Shown in pieces: positions 9,047-19,717 of a stretch of DNA of 41,725 bases (its first letter is position 1; each line of letters starts with the position of its first letter). This DNA is from Bacilli bacterium (GTDB lineage: Bacteria; Bacillota_I; Bacilli_A; ML615J-28; CAG-698): NCBI GenBank assembly GCA_016296945.1, contig JAEDHQ010000011.1, forward strand, positions 1 to 41,725, read 5' to 3'. Under the pieces are notes generated by a model. It saw only the letters and a list, made by a program, of their open reading frames with translations, was not told the origin of the DNA and did no database searches. A program made the position numbers and the translations under genes.

Positions 9047-9075
9047 AATATATTAATGTTGTTTTATTCTGTCAA
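9047..9075 (-). promoter_or_regulatory. Sigma-70-type promoter inside the 3' end of the upstream gene
   Basis: Minus strand TTGACA, 17-nt spacer, TATATT. The -35 box overlaps the last codons of the winged-helix gene 9064-9465. It drives the coiled-coil gene. Confidence 0.75.
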
Positions 9076-9465
9076 AATTAATTCTTCTGGAAAACCCTTA
9101 CGATATAAAAAGATATGAGAAATATTTTCAAAAAATCTATCAGTAACTTCTTGGCCGTCCCAACTGCGGAACCAATTTCCATCTCTTTTAATACATAAGA
9201 CATCGTGATTTTTAGTGCAAATATTAATAGCAGTATCAGTGTCATTGATATCTACTTGTTTATTTAAAGCGTTTAAAACAATATCTTTCATATTATCTTT
9301 AACAGCAATAGAATATAACATAGGTTTTTTAGAACGATCTACGCTAACTAAACCTCTTTTCTCCATGGCGTTTAATGTCGCCGCGGCAAGTCCTAATTCC
9401 TTAGCAGTATGCCAACCAGTAGGTAATGTTAAATAAAGTTCTGTATAATTCATTTTATTCTCCAT
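9064..9465 (-). CDS. Winged-helix domain protein with C-terminal extension
   Basis: 133 aa. Residues about 5-50 (LPTGWHTAKELGLAAATLNA, then MEKRGLVSVD) read as helix-turn-helix plus wing, close in layout to the protein at 28117-28368 (LSAKDLGIATAVLTSLIKKA). The C-terminal 70 residues contain an IKRDGNWFRSWDGQEVTDRF segment of unknown role. The gene overlaps the 3' end of the ligase by 11 nt, so it is translated with it. The shared AKxLGxAxAxL core suggests paralogues, perhaps regulators. Trp codons are TGG. Confidence 0.6.
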   Translation of the reverse strand: MENKMNYTELYLTLPTGWHTAKELGLAAATLNAMEKRGLVSVDRSKKPMLYSIAVKDNMKDIVLNALNKQVDINDTDTAINICTKNHDVLCIKRDGNWFRSWDGQEVTDRFFENISHIFLYRKGFPEELILTE

Positions 9466-10486
9466 TGCTATTTAAATCTGTTCTTAATCTTACAAGGCTT
9501 GCATGGCGCAATTTACCTAAATCGTTAATACTCATCGCTTTTACTTCTGCCCATAATTCTCCCGCAGCAATTTTAGCTTGAGCTTCATCAGTAGCAAGAT
9601 AAGCGCGATCATCATCAGTAAGTCCAGAAGTAACATCAGTAGTAATACCACTTGGTAAGACTACTGTAATGCCATTTTTCCAACCCATGAAGTAAGGTTT
9701 AGTGACATTAACACCATCAATTTTATATTGCCAATTAGCGGCAAAATCACCATCATATAATTTATTTGGTTCAATAGTATCAATAACTTTTAAATCCATA
9801 TGAGGAAGGCTTTGTTTCAACTTTAATGTTTTCCAAGCAGTGCGAGTTCCTGACATATAAGGATTATCTTTTCTTTGAATAACTAATCCTTCTCCGCCTT
9901 CACTAATAATTTCATCCGCCCATTCTAAAAAATTTTCATGATGTTCGTCTATATGACATAATTGCGTCATATACATAATATTAGATGGAAAAACGCAATC
10001 CATCATTAATTGAGAAGCAAATTCAAAACGCTTTTCATAAGGTTCATTAGTATCATCATAGCCACCTAACATAAGTAAATCAAATACTAATGCTTTTAAT
10101 TTTTTATCTTTTTGTCTTTCAACAGCCTTTGCTGGTAAACATCTTAAAATTGTACCAACAGTATTGGCATTAGTGCCAGGTTCATCCCAACAAATTTCCG
10201 CAAGTAAGACAGTATTATCAGGAAGTTTATCCATTTCTTCACAAATATGAGGAAGTTTCGCAGTATAATCACCATAAGCACCTGTAACTTTACTGATACT
10301 TCTACTTCTGATAAGATTATTTCCTTTTGAATAGTGAATTAGCATAGACCAATCACCATCTTTTTTAACAGTAGCAATATATTCGTCATTTTTATTATTT
10401 ATCATATCACTACGTTTTTGTGATTCAGTTTCATTATTGTAATATTTCATTGGTTCCATCATCGCAAAATCATTTATTGTTTTCAT
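9455..10486 (-). CDS. ATP-dependent DNA ligase
   Basis: 343 aa. Motif I is KKDGDWS with the AMP-accepting Lys at about residue 41. EICWDEPG (motif III region), GGEGLVIQRKDNPY (motif IV) and TAWKTLKLKQ (motif V) follow. The C-terminal part resembles an OB fold. Length fits small viral ligases. It seals nicks during phage replication or repair. AAAAGGAGAAAC precedes the ATG. All seven or so Trp codons are TGG, in contrast to nearby TGA-rich genes. Confidence 0.9.
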   Translation of the reverse strand: MKTINDFAMMEPMKYYNNETESQKRSDMINNKNDEYIATVKKDGDWSMLIHYSKGNNLIRSRSISKVTGAYGDYTAKLPHICEEMDKLPDNTVLLAEICWDEPGTNANTVGTILRCLPAKAVERQKDKKLKALVFDLLMLGGYDDTNEPYEKRFEFASQLMMDCVFPSNIMYMTQLCHIDEHHENFLEWADEIISEGGEGLVIQRKDNPYMSGTRTAWKTLKLKQSLPHMDLKVIDTIEPNKLYDGDFAANWQYKIDGVNVTKPYFMGWKNGITVVLPSGITTDVTSGLTDDDRAYLATDEAQAKIAAGELWAEVKAMSINDLGKLRHASLVRLRTDLNSNGE

Positions 10487-10517
10487 TTATTAGTTTCTCC
10501 TTTTAACTTATATAAAT

Positions 10518-10546
10518 ATTATACATTATTTATATGACTTTATCAA
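10518..10546 (-). promoter_or_regulatory. Sigma-70-type promoter of the ligase gene
   Basis: Minus strand TTGATA, 17-nt spacer, TATAAT. Confidence 0.75.
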
Positions 10547-10660
10547 TAAAAATTTTTATTCTTTCAAATAATTTTGTCTGTAATCATAGATTATTTGATA
10601 AAATCCCTAGTCTATTTGAAACACAAATATTATATCTCCAGTAATTATATTATATTAAAT

Positions 10661-10696
10661 AAAAAAGACTTAGTCAAATAATTTTTTAACTAAGTC
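10661..10696 (-). terminator. Rho-independent terminator overlapping a stop codon
   Basis: GACTTAGT / ACTAAGTC, an 8-bp stem with a 14-nt loop, then TTTTTT on the minus strand. The TAG stop of the 10690-11241 gene lies inside the 5' arm. Confidence 0.85.
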
Positions 10697-11241
10697 AAAG
10701 ATTTTTGTATATAATCTAATATTTCTATAGGTTTAATATTAAATTCGGATAATCCTCTTGGAATTTTTAAGTTAGGACCAAAACAGATTTGGTCTTTTAA
10801 TTCTTTATCAATTGGTATTGAATTAAATCATATTCCAAATATTTCTTTATCATTCAATTTACCATAATATATACTACCTACTTTGCCGTTATTAACAATA
10901 AAATCATTATATAAAGACATATAAGATAAATTATATTTTTTCGTAAAAAAATCACGTACTATACTTAGAAGTTTATCTTTAATATCAGTATTTATTGTCG
11001 CTATAAATAAACTATTAGGAGGAACTAAAATCGTTCCTCCTGCGATTGTTTTTAATGGATAGTATAGTATTTTATTATTTTTTGCTATATTAGATACTAC
11101 ATCATATTTTAAATCGTAATTTTTATATCCAGAAAAAATTATAGTTTCGTCAGATACTGCATAATAAATGCCATCTTCTAAATCATTAGATAAGAAATTA
11201 TTAATTGTGGTTTTTTTTAATATCTTCATAATACTACCCAT
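10690..11241 (-). CDS. Unknown protein, one in-frame TGA
   Basis: 183 aa with TGA read as Trp (KEIFGIWFNSIPID). Under the standard code it would stop at 137 aa; under code 4 it continues to a TAG placed in the terminator stem, as a gene end should. Short segments (YNDFIVNNGKVGSIYYGKL, FGPNLKIPRGLSEF) loosely recall lipoate/biotin ligase folds, but key residues are not evident and I do not assign it. The ATG overlaps the end of the large upstream gene. Probably encodes a virion-associated protein by context. Confidence 0.7.
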
Positions 11242-13010
11242 AATGCATTAGATGGACCTTTATCTTCAGGATATAATAAACCTATATGATTATAATAATT
11301 AAGAGATATTTTTATATTTTTTATATCATCTGAGTCTAATCTAAGTGCGGTTTCAATTGTTTTATTATACATATACATATTCTCACCTTTTAAGCCATAG
11401 ATTGTATTAGGAAAAATGCCTGCAGTTGATGTTTGTAAAATATTTTTATATAATTGAATAGAAGGTATATCAATAAAATGTGTCTGACTTAAAGAAGTTT
11501 TTATAAGTTCAACTGATAATTTTGGATCTGATAAATTTATTTGAGGAGAAATATCTTTAATATATGGTATATCTTTTAAAGTTATATTTATAGTGTATTT
11601 ACCAGTTCATGGAGATACAGAATACTCGCCTTTTCCAGGATTAAAATTAAAATAATCTCCCACTGCCGCATATGATACTATACCTCTATGATCATATGGA
11701 TCAACAATTTCATTGTAATCACCATCTATTGAACCTGTAGTTGGTCGTGTTATAGTAGTTGTCTTTAATGATATAGTTTTAGTTTTAATTATAGATTTAT
11801 ATAAATTATATTTTTTATCTATTGGAACTAGATTTGCACCATATATACTAAAACCATCTGTTATAAATATTGGAGATTCTACATTAGTATCAAGTTCATA
11901 TATATTAATACTATTAGTAAAATCTAATTCGTGATTTGAAGAAAGATTTCCTTTTATAAGATATGCACTATCATCAAGATCATTAACATATGTATATCCT
12001 GACTTTATTGATTGAAGATTTTTAAGTTCTAATATTTCATTAACTTGTATTGGATTTTTGGTTATGACTTTACCTGGTGTTCTAACATAAATAATAATAT
12101 GATCTCCATCTCTATATTCTGGTATATCATTTCAAGTTATACCATCTTTACTGATTAATAGTTTATTTGATGAATCTTTTTTTATTTGTAAAAGACTATC
12201 ATTCATAGGTAAATTTTCACCATTAAAAATTAAGATAGGTTTACAAAAATTTCATTTTTTTGTTTTATTTGATTTAAAAGGATTAATTTCAGACTCAGTT
12301 ATAAAACGACCTTCTTCATTAGAATGCTCTTCGATTGCCTCTTCATAATATCCTATAGAACTAACTGGACTACCTTGAATATTAAAATATGGTACTGCAT
12401 ATTCTTTAATTAAACTATAATCTAATGGTTTGTCATTTATAATTTTTACTTCATTTGTTTCAAAATGTTTGAATTCATTAGATGTAAAATCCAAGTATTT
12501 TCCAATATAAGGTTCATCATTTATACGGTAACTATTTCTATCTAAATCACCTTTATAGACTTGAAGAATTTCTCAGCCTCGATAACCATAAAAACCAACA
12601 GGGAAAGTAGCAACTCCATCAATAATCTTTATAGCTTGAGGATGTTCGTAACTATGATTATGAACACAATCACCTATTATAGAGTATACTAGTCTAGAAC
12701 CTCTTCTGTGTTCATCATGACTTACTCAATTTGTTACTACTTTATAAAACTTAATATAGTAATCGTATGTATCAAAATTACCATTAGGAAAACGAATTCT
12801 ACATTCTTCTGTAATGTGAAGACATTTCTTTTGACCTCATATATCAAAATTCTGTGCCTTATTGTAAATATACATTTCGGTATTTTCAGAAGAATATGCG
12901 CCAGATAAAAGTTCCGCATTAGGATTTAATTGTTTATATCATTCTACTCCTGAATATTGGTTAATAGCAATACGAGTAGAATCGCCATAATTCTTATTTA
13001 ATTTAGACAT
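11217..13010 (-). CDS. Large TGA-rich probable virion protein
   Basis: 597 aa with TGA as Trp. Eight of nine tryptophans are TGA (for example GVEWYKQ, FDIWGQK, TNWVSHD, RGWEIL, KKWNF, ITWNDIP, SPWTGKY); the single TGG lies in NALWVVLW. It starts MSKLNKNYGDSTRIAINQ after GGAGGATTTTA, 1 nt downstream of the helicase stop. It is rich in Asn, Ile, Tyr and beta-type sequence with no hydrophobic segments, the look of a tail or baseplate protein. No domain recognised. The region 10.7-13.0 kb appears empty if translated with the standard code, because TGA breaks the frame repeatedly. Confidence 0.85.
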
Positions 13011-13011
13011 A

Positions 13012-14334
13012 TTAAAATCCTCCGAATACCTTTTTATTCATATAAACTTTAAACAATAATTCAAATTGTTGCCAATTTATGACTAATAAGTTATCTTCCG
13101 CTCTAGTCATAGAAACATATGCAATATTTAAGTCTTCAGTTGAATTAATAGTTGCATCAATACTAATAACACTTGGATATTCTAAACCTTTTGCTTGATG
13201 AACAGTATCTACATTATAGTATCCTAAATCTTTAATCGCCTTCACTTGTTTATTTGTGCGGCACAAAATCATCGGTTCAAGTTTCATAAAATTATCTAAA
13301 ATCTCTGGAACTTTCTGACCAAAATTTTTTGAACCGCTATTATATACTCTTCCAAAAGGATTAATTACACATACTTGTCCGCCATATCCACGACTACATT
13401 GAATAGAACTTTCATGCGAATACATAATTTCACTTATATAACAACTTTCTTCGCATTCGGCTTTATCATATAATTTAGCATAAACAGTAGTAGCATAATC
13501 AATAATTTCTTGATAACTACGATAGTTGTATTTTAATTTGAAAACTTCAAAGTTATCTAACTTTTTAAAGACAGCACCATCGGCTCCTCTAAATTGAAAA
13601 ATACTTTGCGCTGAATCTCCAATAAAGAATTTTTTCTTCGCATTAACTAACTTAAAAATAGCAAGTTGTGTTGAATCTACATCTTGGAACTCATCAACAA
13701 AAAGAGCATCAATGTCATTAATAGTTTCATTGTAAGCTATAAGGACATTATATAAATATAAAGGATAATCAGTAAAATCATATAAATTATTGTCTTTCTT
13801 GTAGTTAATATAACGTGTCTCTAACGCATTTAATGTGCGGCGATAATTATCACTGATATCCATTTTTTTAGATCCAGTAATATATGAATAAAGGATATTA
13901 ATATTAACCGATTTAACTTTTGAAGTTAGTAGGTATTTATTTGTTAATTCGGTTAAGATAATTTTAATTTGCGGTTCCTCTAATATACGAACCTTAAAAT
14001 CATATTTAATTGCCAAGTCATTTAATCTTTCTCTGGCTCATACGTGAATTGTAGTTACATTTACATCGTTCACGCCTAATTCTTGTAATCTACTTTCCAT
14101 TTCGGCACGAGCAGCACGAGTATATGTGATTGCACAAATTTTATCATTTAAATTATAATATCTATATGTAGAAATCGCCGCGATTAAGGTTGATGTTTTA
14201 CCTGAACCCGCAGAAGCCTTAATGAGAACATTCTCCGCTTCGCTTTCCGCGGCCGCACGTTGGAATTCGTCTAATTTAGCTAAACTTTTTGAATAAGAAC
14301 TTTCGTCAGTAGTTAAACAAAATCCTTTATTCAT
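13012..14334 (-). CDS. UvrD/PcrA-like SF1A DNA helicase, one in-frame TGA
   Basis: 440 aa. Walker A is ASAGSGKTST (43-47 core). TYTRAARAEMESRL, VDEFQDVD (motif II), GDSAQSIFQFRGAD (III), LKYNYRS (IV), VDTVHQAKGLEYPSV (V) and AYVSMTRAEDNLLV (VI) follow in order. The TGA codon falls in VTTIHVWARERL (motif Ic region) and reads naturally as Trp; without it the enzyme would be cut into 98- and 334-residue pieces, neither complete. The length is short for UvrD, with reduced 1B/2B subdomains. It would unwind DNA 3'-5' during replication or repair. The start overlaps the upstream gene by 8 nt. Confidence 0.92.
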
Positions 14335-14881
14335 TAGTTGATTCCTCTTTAAATTTTAAATCGTTTTTATATTGTTCTTTAATATCTTCAAGGTGCGGAT
14401 CAGTCTCTAAGTATGCGCTTAAAAATTTCGCCGCAGCAGGAATATTATGTAGTGTCATAGTTGAGGCCGCAGCATCATAAAATTCCAAGTTTTTAACTAA
14501 TTCAGGAACATCTTTAAACGCTTCTTTAAGTTTTTCAACATATAAATCTTTATATTCTAAATCTACTTCTGTATCTTGGAAATTAAAAATTTTATCAAAT
14601 TCATAGTCAGGTTTAATATTACCAATTAATAGAAAATCTTTTTTCGCACTTTCTTGTAATTTATACATCTCACGTGCCTTAATAATTGTTCCAAAAGTAG
14701 CAATATTCCAATGTTTAGGTAGGTCATTTCCTAATACCATTTTACCAGTTGCAAGTTGCCATTCGGTAAACATTGGCATTACAAAGGTATTATCTTTTGC
14801 ATTTTGACTAAGATTTTTATACAATTCTGTCGCAATATAAGACCATTTCTCATCTAATGGCATTAAAACTAATATTTTCAT
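14327..14881 (-). CDS. Unknown protein upstream of the helicase
   Basis: 184 aa, starting MKILVLMPLDEKWSYIATEL. A Rossmann-type first strand is possible (KILVLMP), and the C-terminal half is helical and acidic. No family recognised. The stop overlaps the helicase start (ATGAATAA-type junction), and AAAGGAGAATC precedes the ATG, so it is co-translated with the helicase. All Trp are TGG. Confidence 0.7.
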   Translation of the reverse strand: MKILVLMPLDEKWSYIATELYKNLSQNAKDNTFVMPMFTEWQLATGKMVLGNDLPKHWNIATFGTIIKAREMYKLQESAKKDFLLIGNIKPDYEFDKIFNFQDTEVDLEYKDLYVEKLKEAFKDVPELVKNLEFYDAAASTMTLHNIPAAAKFLSAYLETDPHLEDIKEQYKNDLKFKEESTNE

Positions 14882-14919
14882 AAGATTCTCCTTTCGAGAA
14901 GAACACTAATTATTAACTA

Positions 14920-15390
14920 CTATTCTTCTAATTTTCTACGTGATTTAACCGCCAATAAATCGGCATAATTATTAAATTGATTATCGCTATGACTTTTTAC
15001 TTTAATAATTGATAAATCTAATTTATTTTTTAATTTAATATACAAAGCAACGATACGACGCCATAAATCTTGATTCTTTACATCTTGTTTATCACTAGTG
15101 CGCCAACCATTACTCATCCATTTACTATACCAACCTTGCGCGAAACAATTAGCGATATAGGCGCTATCGGTATAAATTGTAACTTTAGTATTTCCTGTTT
15201 CTATTGTATCACTATTTTCTAAGGCACTTAAAAATGCCATAAGCTCCATACGATTATTAGTAGAATATGGTTCATAACCAGTTTGACTGTCAATGATATT
15301 ACCATCTTCAACACAAACAGAGGCCCAACCGCCCATTTCGGTCTTAGATGAAAAAGATCCATCAGTATAAAAATCTAATTGTCTATTCAT
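14920..15390 (-). CDS. rnhA: Ribonuclease HI
   Basis: 156 aa from the ATG that follows AAGGAGACAAAAG; a longer ORF upstream has no ribosome site. Catalytic carboxylates are visible: D10 (LDFYTDGS), E49 (NNRMELMAF), D74 (IYTDSAYI) and D144 (NNYADLLA), with His134 in VKSHSDNQ. It degrades RNA in RNA-DNA hybrids, most likely primers. It overlaps the previous gene by 8 nt. Confidence 0.92.
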   Translation of the reverse strand: MNRQLDFYTDGSFSSKTEMGGWASVCVEDGNIIDSQTGYEPYSTNNRMELMAFLSALENSDTIETGNTKVTIYTDSAYIANCFAQGWYSKWMSNGWRTSDKQDVKNQDLWRRIVALYIKLKNKLDLSIIKVKSHSDNQFNNYADLLAVKSRRKLEE

Positions 15391-15838
15391 TTTCTTTTGT
15401 CTCCTTTGTATCAACCAACATATAGCAGTAGTTATTACAATTTATAGTAAGATTAAATACATCAGTAACTGTTTTTGTATTAATTGCGCGTTTAAGTAAA
15501 CCCATACTAATATGCGCGCATGATAATTGTTCCGGCACATCTAATCTTCTTTCTCTTGGACGACCACCAGTAGTAATAAGATTTTCAAAAAATGCAATAA
15601 CAAAGATATTTACCAAACTTATAAAATCGTCTTCGGTAATCTTTTGTTGCGGCAAAATTTCGATATGGTATTGTGTGGCGATAGCAGGTTTATTCTTAAA
15701 TAGTTTTTTGCAAGCTTCTTTAGCCTGTGCCTTGATTTTTGCCGCGGCATTGGTAATGTCCACAGGAACTTCTATAGCAAATTGCTCATAACGAAATTCT
15801 TTTTCAATTTTTAATTTCTTTAAATCTATGAAGAGCAT
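15383..15838 (-). CDS. Unknown protein between exonuclease and RNase H
   Basis: 151 aa, MLFIDLKKLKIEKEFRYEQF at the start, chosen because AAAAGGAGAAG lies just upstream. It has a helical lysine-rich segment with an Ala run (ITNAAAKIKAQAKEACKKLF) and a later TTGGRPRERRLDVP motif that is basic and may bind nucleic acid. No family recognised. It overlaps both neighbours, so it is part of the exonuclease-RNase H operon. Confidence 0.7.
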   Translation of the reverse strand: MLFIDLKKLKIEKEFRYEQFAIEVPVDITNAAAKIKAQAKEACKKLFKNKPAIATQYHIEILPQQKITEDDFISLVNIFVIAFFENLITTGGRPRERRLDVPEQLSCAHISMGLLKRAINTKTVTDVFNLTINCNNYCYMLVDTKETKENE

Positions 15839-16404
15839 TTTTCTTCTCCTTTTTGTTTTTCTAATTTCTTTAAATATGTAAATACACTTACTTCTGCTCA
15901 AACATCGTTATAAGCATTATGAGCAGCATGAACATAATAACCAGATTCTTCCGCAATATCAACTAAAGTTAAATGATTTTGACGTTCTAAGATGCGGCGA
16001 CCATTCATATAAGTGCAGTAGCCATCAATTGGTTTATTATTGTATGTTAATAAATTAATACCAGAATTATTTAATACGATGCGGTCATTTTTTAAACCAT
16101 GACTAATTACTTCGATTTCATTTAATGGAATATCCATTAAAAAATCTTCCATAATAAGCATTTTAGCATCTGATAGCGGAATTCCATTTTCTTCTAAGAA
16201 ACTATTAGTAATACTAGTATATTCCATAAATGGATAACATACTTTTCTACTAACATAAGTATTTAAACTTCTAATTAATTGATATGTTTCATCATCAATT
16301 CGTTTAAATAATAAGCCTGCAAATTGAACTAAATCTTGATTACTAAATTCTAAATCTATAAATAATAAGTAATTGTGATTTTCATTATAAGTTTTTATTA
16401 TCAT
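15826..16404 (-). CDS. DnaQ-type DEDD 3'-5' exonuclease, one in-frame TGA
   Basis: 192 aa with TGA as Trp. Exo I is LFIDLEF (D17, E19), Exo II region is HGLKNDRIVL, and Exo III is AAHNAYNDVWAEVSVF, where the TGA codes for the Trp that commonly follows this motif (HxAxxDxW). Without read-through the frame stops right after the catalytic Asp. It continues to TAG at 15826, overlapping the next ATG. Probably proofreading or RNA/DNA trimming. AAGGAGTATTGCG precedes the start. Confidence 0.85.
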
Positions 16405-16558
16405 CGCAATACTCCTTCATTGAAATATCAAAGTATGCCGGTTTCATTCTACCCTCATCCCATACAATATAACTTTCAAGAAATTTTAAAGAATCTTCAA
16501 AATTATCAAATTCTAATTGAAAATCGGCGTTATTTGTTTTTAATGTCATTTTAATCAT
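16385..16558 (-). CDS. Unknown small protein
   Basis: 57 aa from the ATG following AAAGGAAGAAAAT. Sequence MIKMTLKTNNADFQLEFDNF, then FLESYIVWDEGRMKPAYFDIS. No family recognised. It overlaps the exonuclease start and is the first gene of this operon, directly after a consensus promoter. Confidence 0.65.
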   Translation of the reverse strand: MIKMTLKTNNADFQLEFDNFEDSLKFLESYIVWDEGRMKPAYFDISMKEYCDDNKNL

Positions 16559-16593
16559 ATTTTCTTCCTTTATTGTAATTTTATTATAGTTAT

Positions 16594-16622
16594 AGTATAA
16601 AAACAAAAACTCTTCTTGTCAA
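16594..16622 (-). promoter_or_regulatory. Sigma-70-type promoter of the exonuclease-RNase H operon
   Basis: Minus strand TTGACA, 17-nt spacer, TATACT. It diverges from the plus-strand genes. Downstream on the plus side, intergenic DNA holds a GCGGCCGC palindrome at 16659-16666. Confidence 0.8.
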
Positions 16623-16712
16623 TATATTTTATCAATAAAAATAAGCATCACTAAATTTGCGGCCGCAGCAGTAGTAAGTTAAGTTATATATGTATATAAT
16701 GAGGTATAAATT

Positions 16713-17144
16713 ATGAATAAATTAATTATTAAACGTATTTTATTTTATGTCTTATCTTTTACTTGGGGATTTATTATGTCATTTATTGGTTTATTCCCTA
16801 TTGTTGTATTAGCTTGCATGAAAAAAGTAAAAGTATTTCATGGCAGACTTTATGCAACTGTTGGTAAAAATTGAGGTGGTCTTGAATTAGGATGTTTTTT
16901 CATCTGCGGCGAAAATTGCCAAACAGAACATACAATGGCTCATGAATGTGGACACGGAATTCAAAATATAATTTGAGGTCCTTTAATGCCATTTGTAGTA
17001 TGTATTCCTTCTGCAATTAGATATTGGTATTTTGAATTTTATCGCCGCAAACACAATAAGTTCCCATGCGAATATGATGCCATATGGTTTGAAGGACAAG
17101 CATCTAGATGGGGTAAAAAATACGTTTTAACTGACCGTATTTAA
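16713..17144 (+). CDS. Membrane protein with HECGH metallopeptidase-like motif, two in-frame TGA
   Basis: 143 aa with TGA as Trp. An N-terminal hydrophobic stretch (about residues 15-38) is followed by VGKNWGGLELG, the motif MAHECGHGIQN (a HExxH-like zinc site, with Cys in the third position) and a second hydrophobic segment (IIWGPLMPFVVCIPSAIRYW). Then comes AIWFEGQASRWG, where a distal Glu could complete a zinc site. Both NW and IW tryptophans are TGA. Similar small membrane proteins are common in gut Firmicutes; activity is unproven. It may be a lysis- or host-derived protein. No track-length ORF shows it under the standard code. Confidence 0.8.
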
Positions 17145-17230
17145 TATATACTTGAAAATAATTTCTTTATTTTTGATTTTTGACGTTATATCCCTTATTC
17201 TAAAATTAGATATAAAATTGGAGGTTAAGT

Positions 17231-18004
17231 ATGTCAACATATAATAGAAAATTTACAGAATATGCTTTACTTCCAAATGGAGCATATCCATTAGATGCTA
17301 GAAGTCATTTTGAAGATTTTGCAGAAGCATATAATTCTGTTATAGAAGAAAAAGTTGCTACTGCAGAAGCACCATATAATGAGTTAGTTAATAAAAGATA
17401 TTATGTTGGTCAAATTATTACTACAACCAAATGCGGCACTTGACAAGTTACTAATAAAGCGTCTATGACTTTATATTTTGGTCTAGATGGGAAAACTGCT
17501 TCAGGTGTAGATAAGTATTATGTTAGATGAGGCGAGAATACAATATCTAGTAATATATCATTTTTATATGCAATTAAATTGCCCAATAAATTTAATATAT
17601 TTCAAACAGATGGTATTCAAGTAACTAACGTATCCTATACAGCAGTAAATGAAAATGGTCTTTATCGTTCTACTGATTTTAATTCTTGTTTAATACCTTT
17701 TAGTGGTAGCGGTGGATCATCTTCAGTATCAATTAGTGGAAATGCACCAATTACTATAGATGATAATAAAATTTCTTTATCAATAGACACTAATTCAGGA
17801 TTATTTATTGATAATGGCGCATTAGCTATTAAAACAGGAAATGGTATTAAGGCAGTAAATAATGAATTAACATTATCTATTGGTTCTGGTTTATCATTTG
17901 ATGAAAATAAATCTTTATACGTAATTGGAAATCATAAAACAGTTGAACAAAATGAATCTTTAAATTCTATTCCAACTAATAACTATATATATCAAAAAAT
18001 TTAG
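17231..18004 (+). CDS. Tail fibre-region protein, two in-frame TGA
   Basis: 257 aa with TGA as Trp (TKCGTWQVTNKA and YYVRWGENT). GGAGGTTAAGT precedes the ATG. The N-terminal part (NRKFTEYALLPNGAYPLD) looks like an attachment domain, and the C-terminal part (IDDNKISLSIDTNSGLFIDN, then LAIKTGNGIKAVNNELTLSI) is the repetitive beta type of phage fibres. It is the first of a run of fibre genes, 11 nt before the next. Confidence 0.8.
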
Positions 18005-18015
18005 GAGGCTAATTT

Positions 18016-19698
18016 ATGGCAGACAATATTGCTAATAAAATTATGGATAGCACAAGCATTGTTAAAACTCAAATACAACAAAAAACTAATGCTGGAATGG
18101 TTGCTATTCGACCAGAAACAGAAACAGATATTGTTGTAAACAATAGCGGAGTTACAGGAGAAACCGTAACAGATGTATTAGATAATGCACTTAATCTTAC
18201 TGCGGGACAAAATATTAGTATTACACAAAATGAAACAGGTGTAGAAATTGCTTTTACAGGTAGTTTGGCACCAAACGTTAGTGTTGAAGGAACAAGTCCA
18301 ATTACTGTTTCATCATCAGTTACTGATACCGCGGCGACATATACAGTAGGCGTAAATGACGCATCTACAAATGCAAAAGGTGTTGTTCAATTAAATAGTT
18401 CTACATCTTCAACAAGCACTACTACTGCTGCGACACCAAGCGCAGTTAAAGCCGCATATGATTTAGCAAGTGGTAAACAAGCCGCCTTTACTGACGGATC
18501 TGCGACAATTGCGACAGCAAGTAATGGAGTAATTACTATTAAAGCAGGAGTATCACAATCTGGTGGTAAAATTAGTAATTCATCTGGTAGCAATGTTTCA
18601 ACTTATACTACAGCACAAATTGACTCTTTAGTTGCGGGATTAACTAAATATTTAGGCACAGCAACTGATGTTAATAATTTAATTGAAGCTTCTTCAGCGA
18701 ACGCAGGTGACTTCTTTAGAGTTACATCTCAATTCTCATCTAGTGGTTGGGGAACCGCACACGTTGGTGATATTGTTATTCTTAAAAAGGATGCACCAGC
18801 TGGAGGCTTTGCAACTCTTTCTAACTGGGAAATAATTCATACTGGTGATAATACTTCTTATGGTATTGTTAATAATACTACAGATGGTCTTGCTCCAAAA
18901 TGGAGTACTTCAGATGCAACAAAAATTGCAAGCGCAAATTATGTTTTAATGAATGATGGTAGTAACGTTAAATGGCGTCAATTACCAAGTACAGCATTTT
19001 CTGATAATAATACAACCTATACATTAAGTAATGGCGATACAGCCAATACTGTTAAATTAACACCATCTAGTGGTTCTGCGCAAACAGTAACTATCAACAA
19101 CGTAGCACATGCTAGCAGCGCTGATCAAGCTTCAACAGCGACTAAGGTTGCTAACTCATTGACAATCAAATTAAATGGCGGATCAACCGAAGGATCAAAT
19201 CAATTTGTTTATAATGGTTCAGCAGCAAAAAGTGTTAATATCACTCCATCAGGCATTGGCGCCGCAGCAAGTTCACATACCCATGGCAATATTACGAATA
19301 CCGGTACATTACAAACCAATGATATTACTATTGCTAATGGTGATAAATTAGTTGTAACCGATTCAAGCGATAATGCTAAAATTGCTCGTTCTTCAGTTTC
19401 TTTCGATGGTTCAACAACAACTAAAGCATTAACACCAAAAGGAACATGGGCTTATTTTGCTCAATATATTAGTTCTGGCGTAAAAGCAGATGGTAAAACC
19501 GCTATTGCTTCGGCACCATTAGCCAATGGTACCATGACACTTGGTGACTCAGGTGTAACTCCTGGTGTCTACTGTGCATTACAAGTTAACGCTAAAGGTA
19601 TTGTTACTGCTGGCGCACACGTCATCAAGATGTATGAAAATGGTGCTACAATTGGTCCAGAACTTGTTACCGGTGGTTTTGCATTTATAAAAATTTAA
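18016..19698 (+). CDS. Tail fibre protein
   Basis: 560 aa, starting MADNIANKIMDSTSIVKTQI after TAGGAGGC. Gly/Ser/Thr/Ala-rich with beta repeats, a fibre motif SHTHGNITNTGTLQ (metal-binding HxH type seen in fibres), TNAKGVVQLNSSTS and a C-terminal domain ending GPELVTGGFAFIKI. Likely trimeric host-recognition fibre. Unlike its neighbours it has no TGA codon: all Trp are TGG. GC content is visibly higher than in adjacent fibre genes, which may mean a separate origin. Confidence 0.85.
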   Translation: MADNIANKIMDSTSIVKTQIQQKTNAGMVAIRPETETDIVVNNSGVTGETVTDVLDNALNLTAGQNISITQNETGVEIAFTGSLAPNVSVEGTSPITVSSSVTDTAATYTVGVNDASTNAKGVVQLNSSTSSTSTTTAATPSAVKAAYDLASGKQAAFTDGSATIATASNGVITIKAGVSQSGGKISNSSGSNVSTYTTAQIDSLVAGLTKYLGTATDVNNLIEASSANAGDFFRVTSQFSSSGWGTAHVGDIVILKKDAPAGGFATLSNWEIIHTGDNTSYGIVNNTTDGLAPKWSTSDATKIASANYVLMNDGSNVKWRQLPSTAFSDNNTTYTLSNGDTANTVKLTPSSGSAQTVTINNVAHASSADQASTATKVANSLTIKLNGGSTEGSNQFVYNGSAAKSVNITPSGIGAAASSHTHGNITNTGTLQTNDITIANGDKLVVTDSSDNAKIARSSVSFDGSTTTKALTPKGTWAYFAQYISSGVKADGKTAIASAPLANGTMTLGDSGVTPGVYCALQVNAKGIVTAGAHVIKMYENGATIGPELVTGGFAFIKI

Positions 19699-19717
19699 TC
19701 ATTCACAAATCTACTAT

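Noticed and set aside
6899..11352. AAGTGCGGT, the Pasteurellaceae DNA-uptake core (at about 6899 and 11344)
   Set aside because: Only two copies, explained by the general excess of GCGG; the genetic code does not suit that host.
10690..13010. Region as non-coding DNA or a decayed gene
   Set aside because: With TGA as Trp it resolves into two intact overlapping genes with ribosome sites and a terminator.
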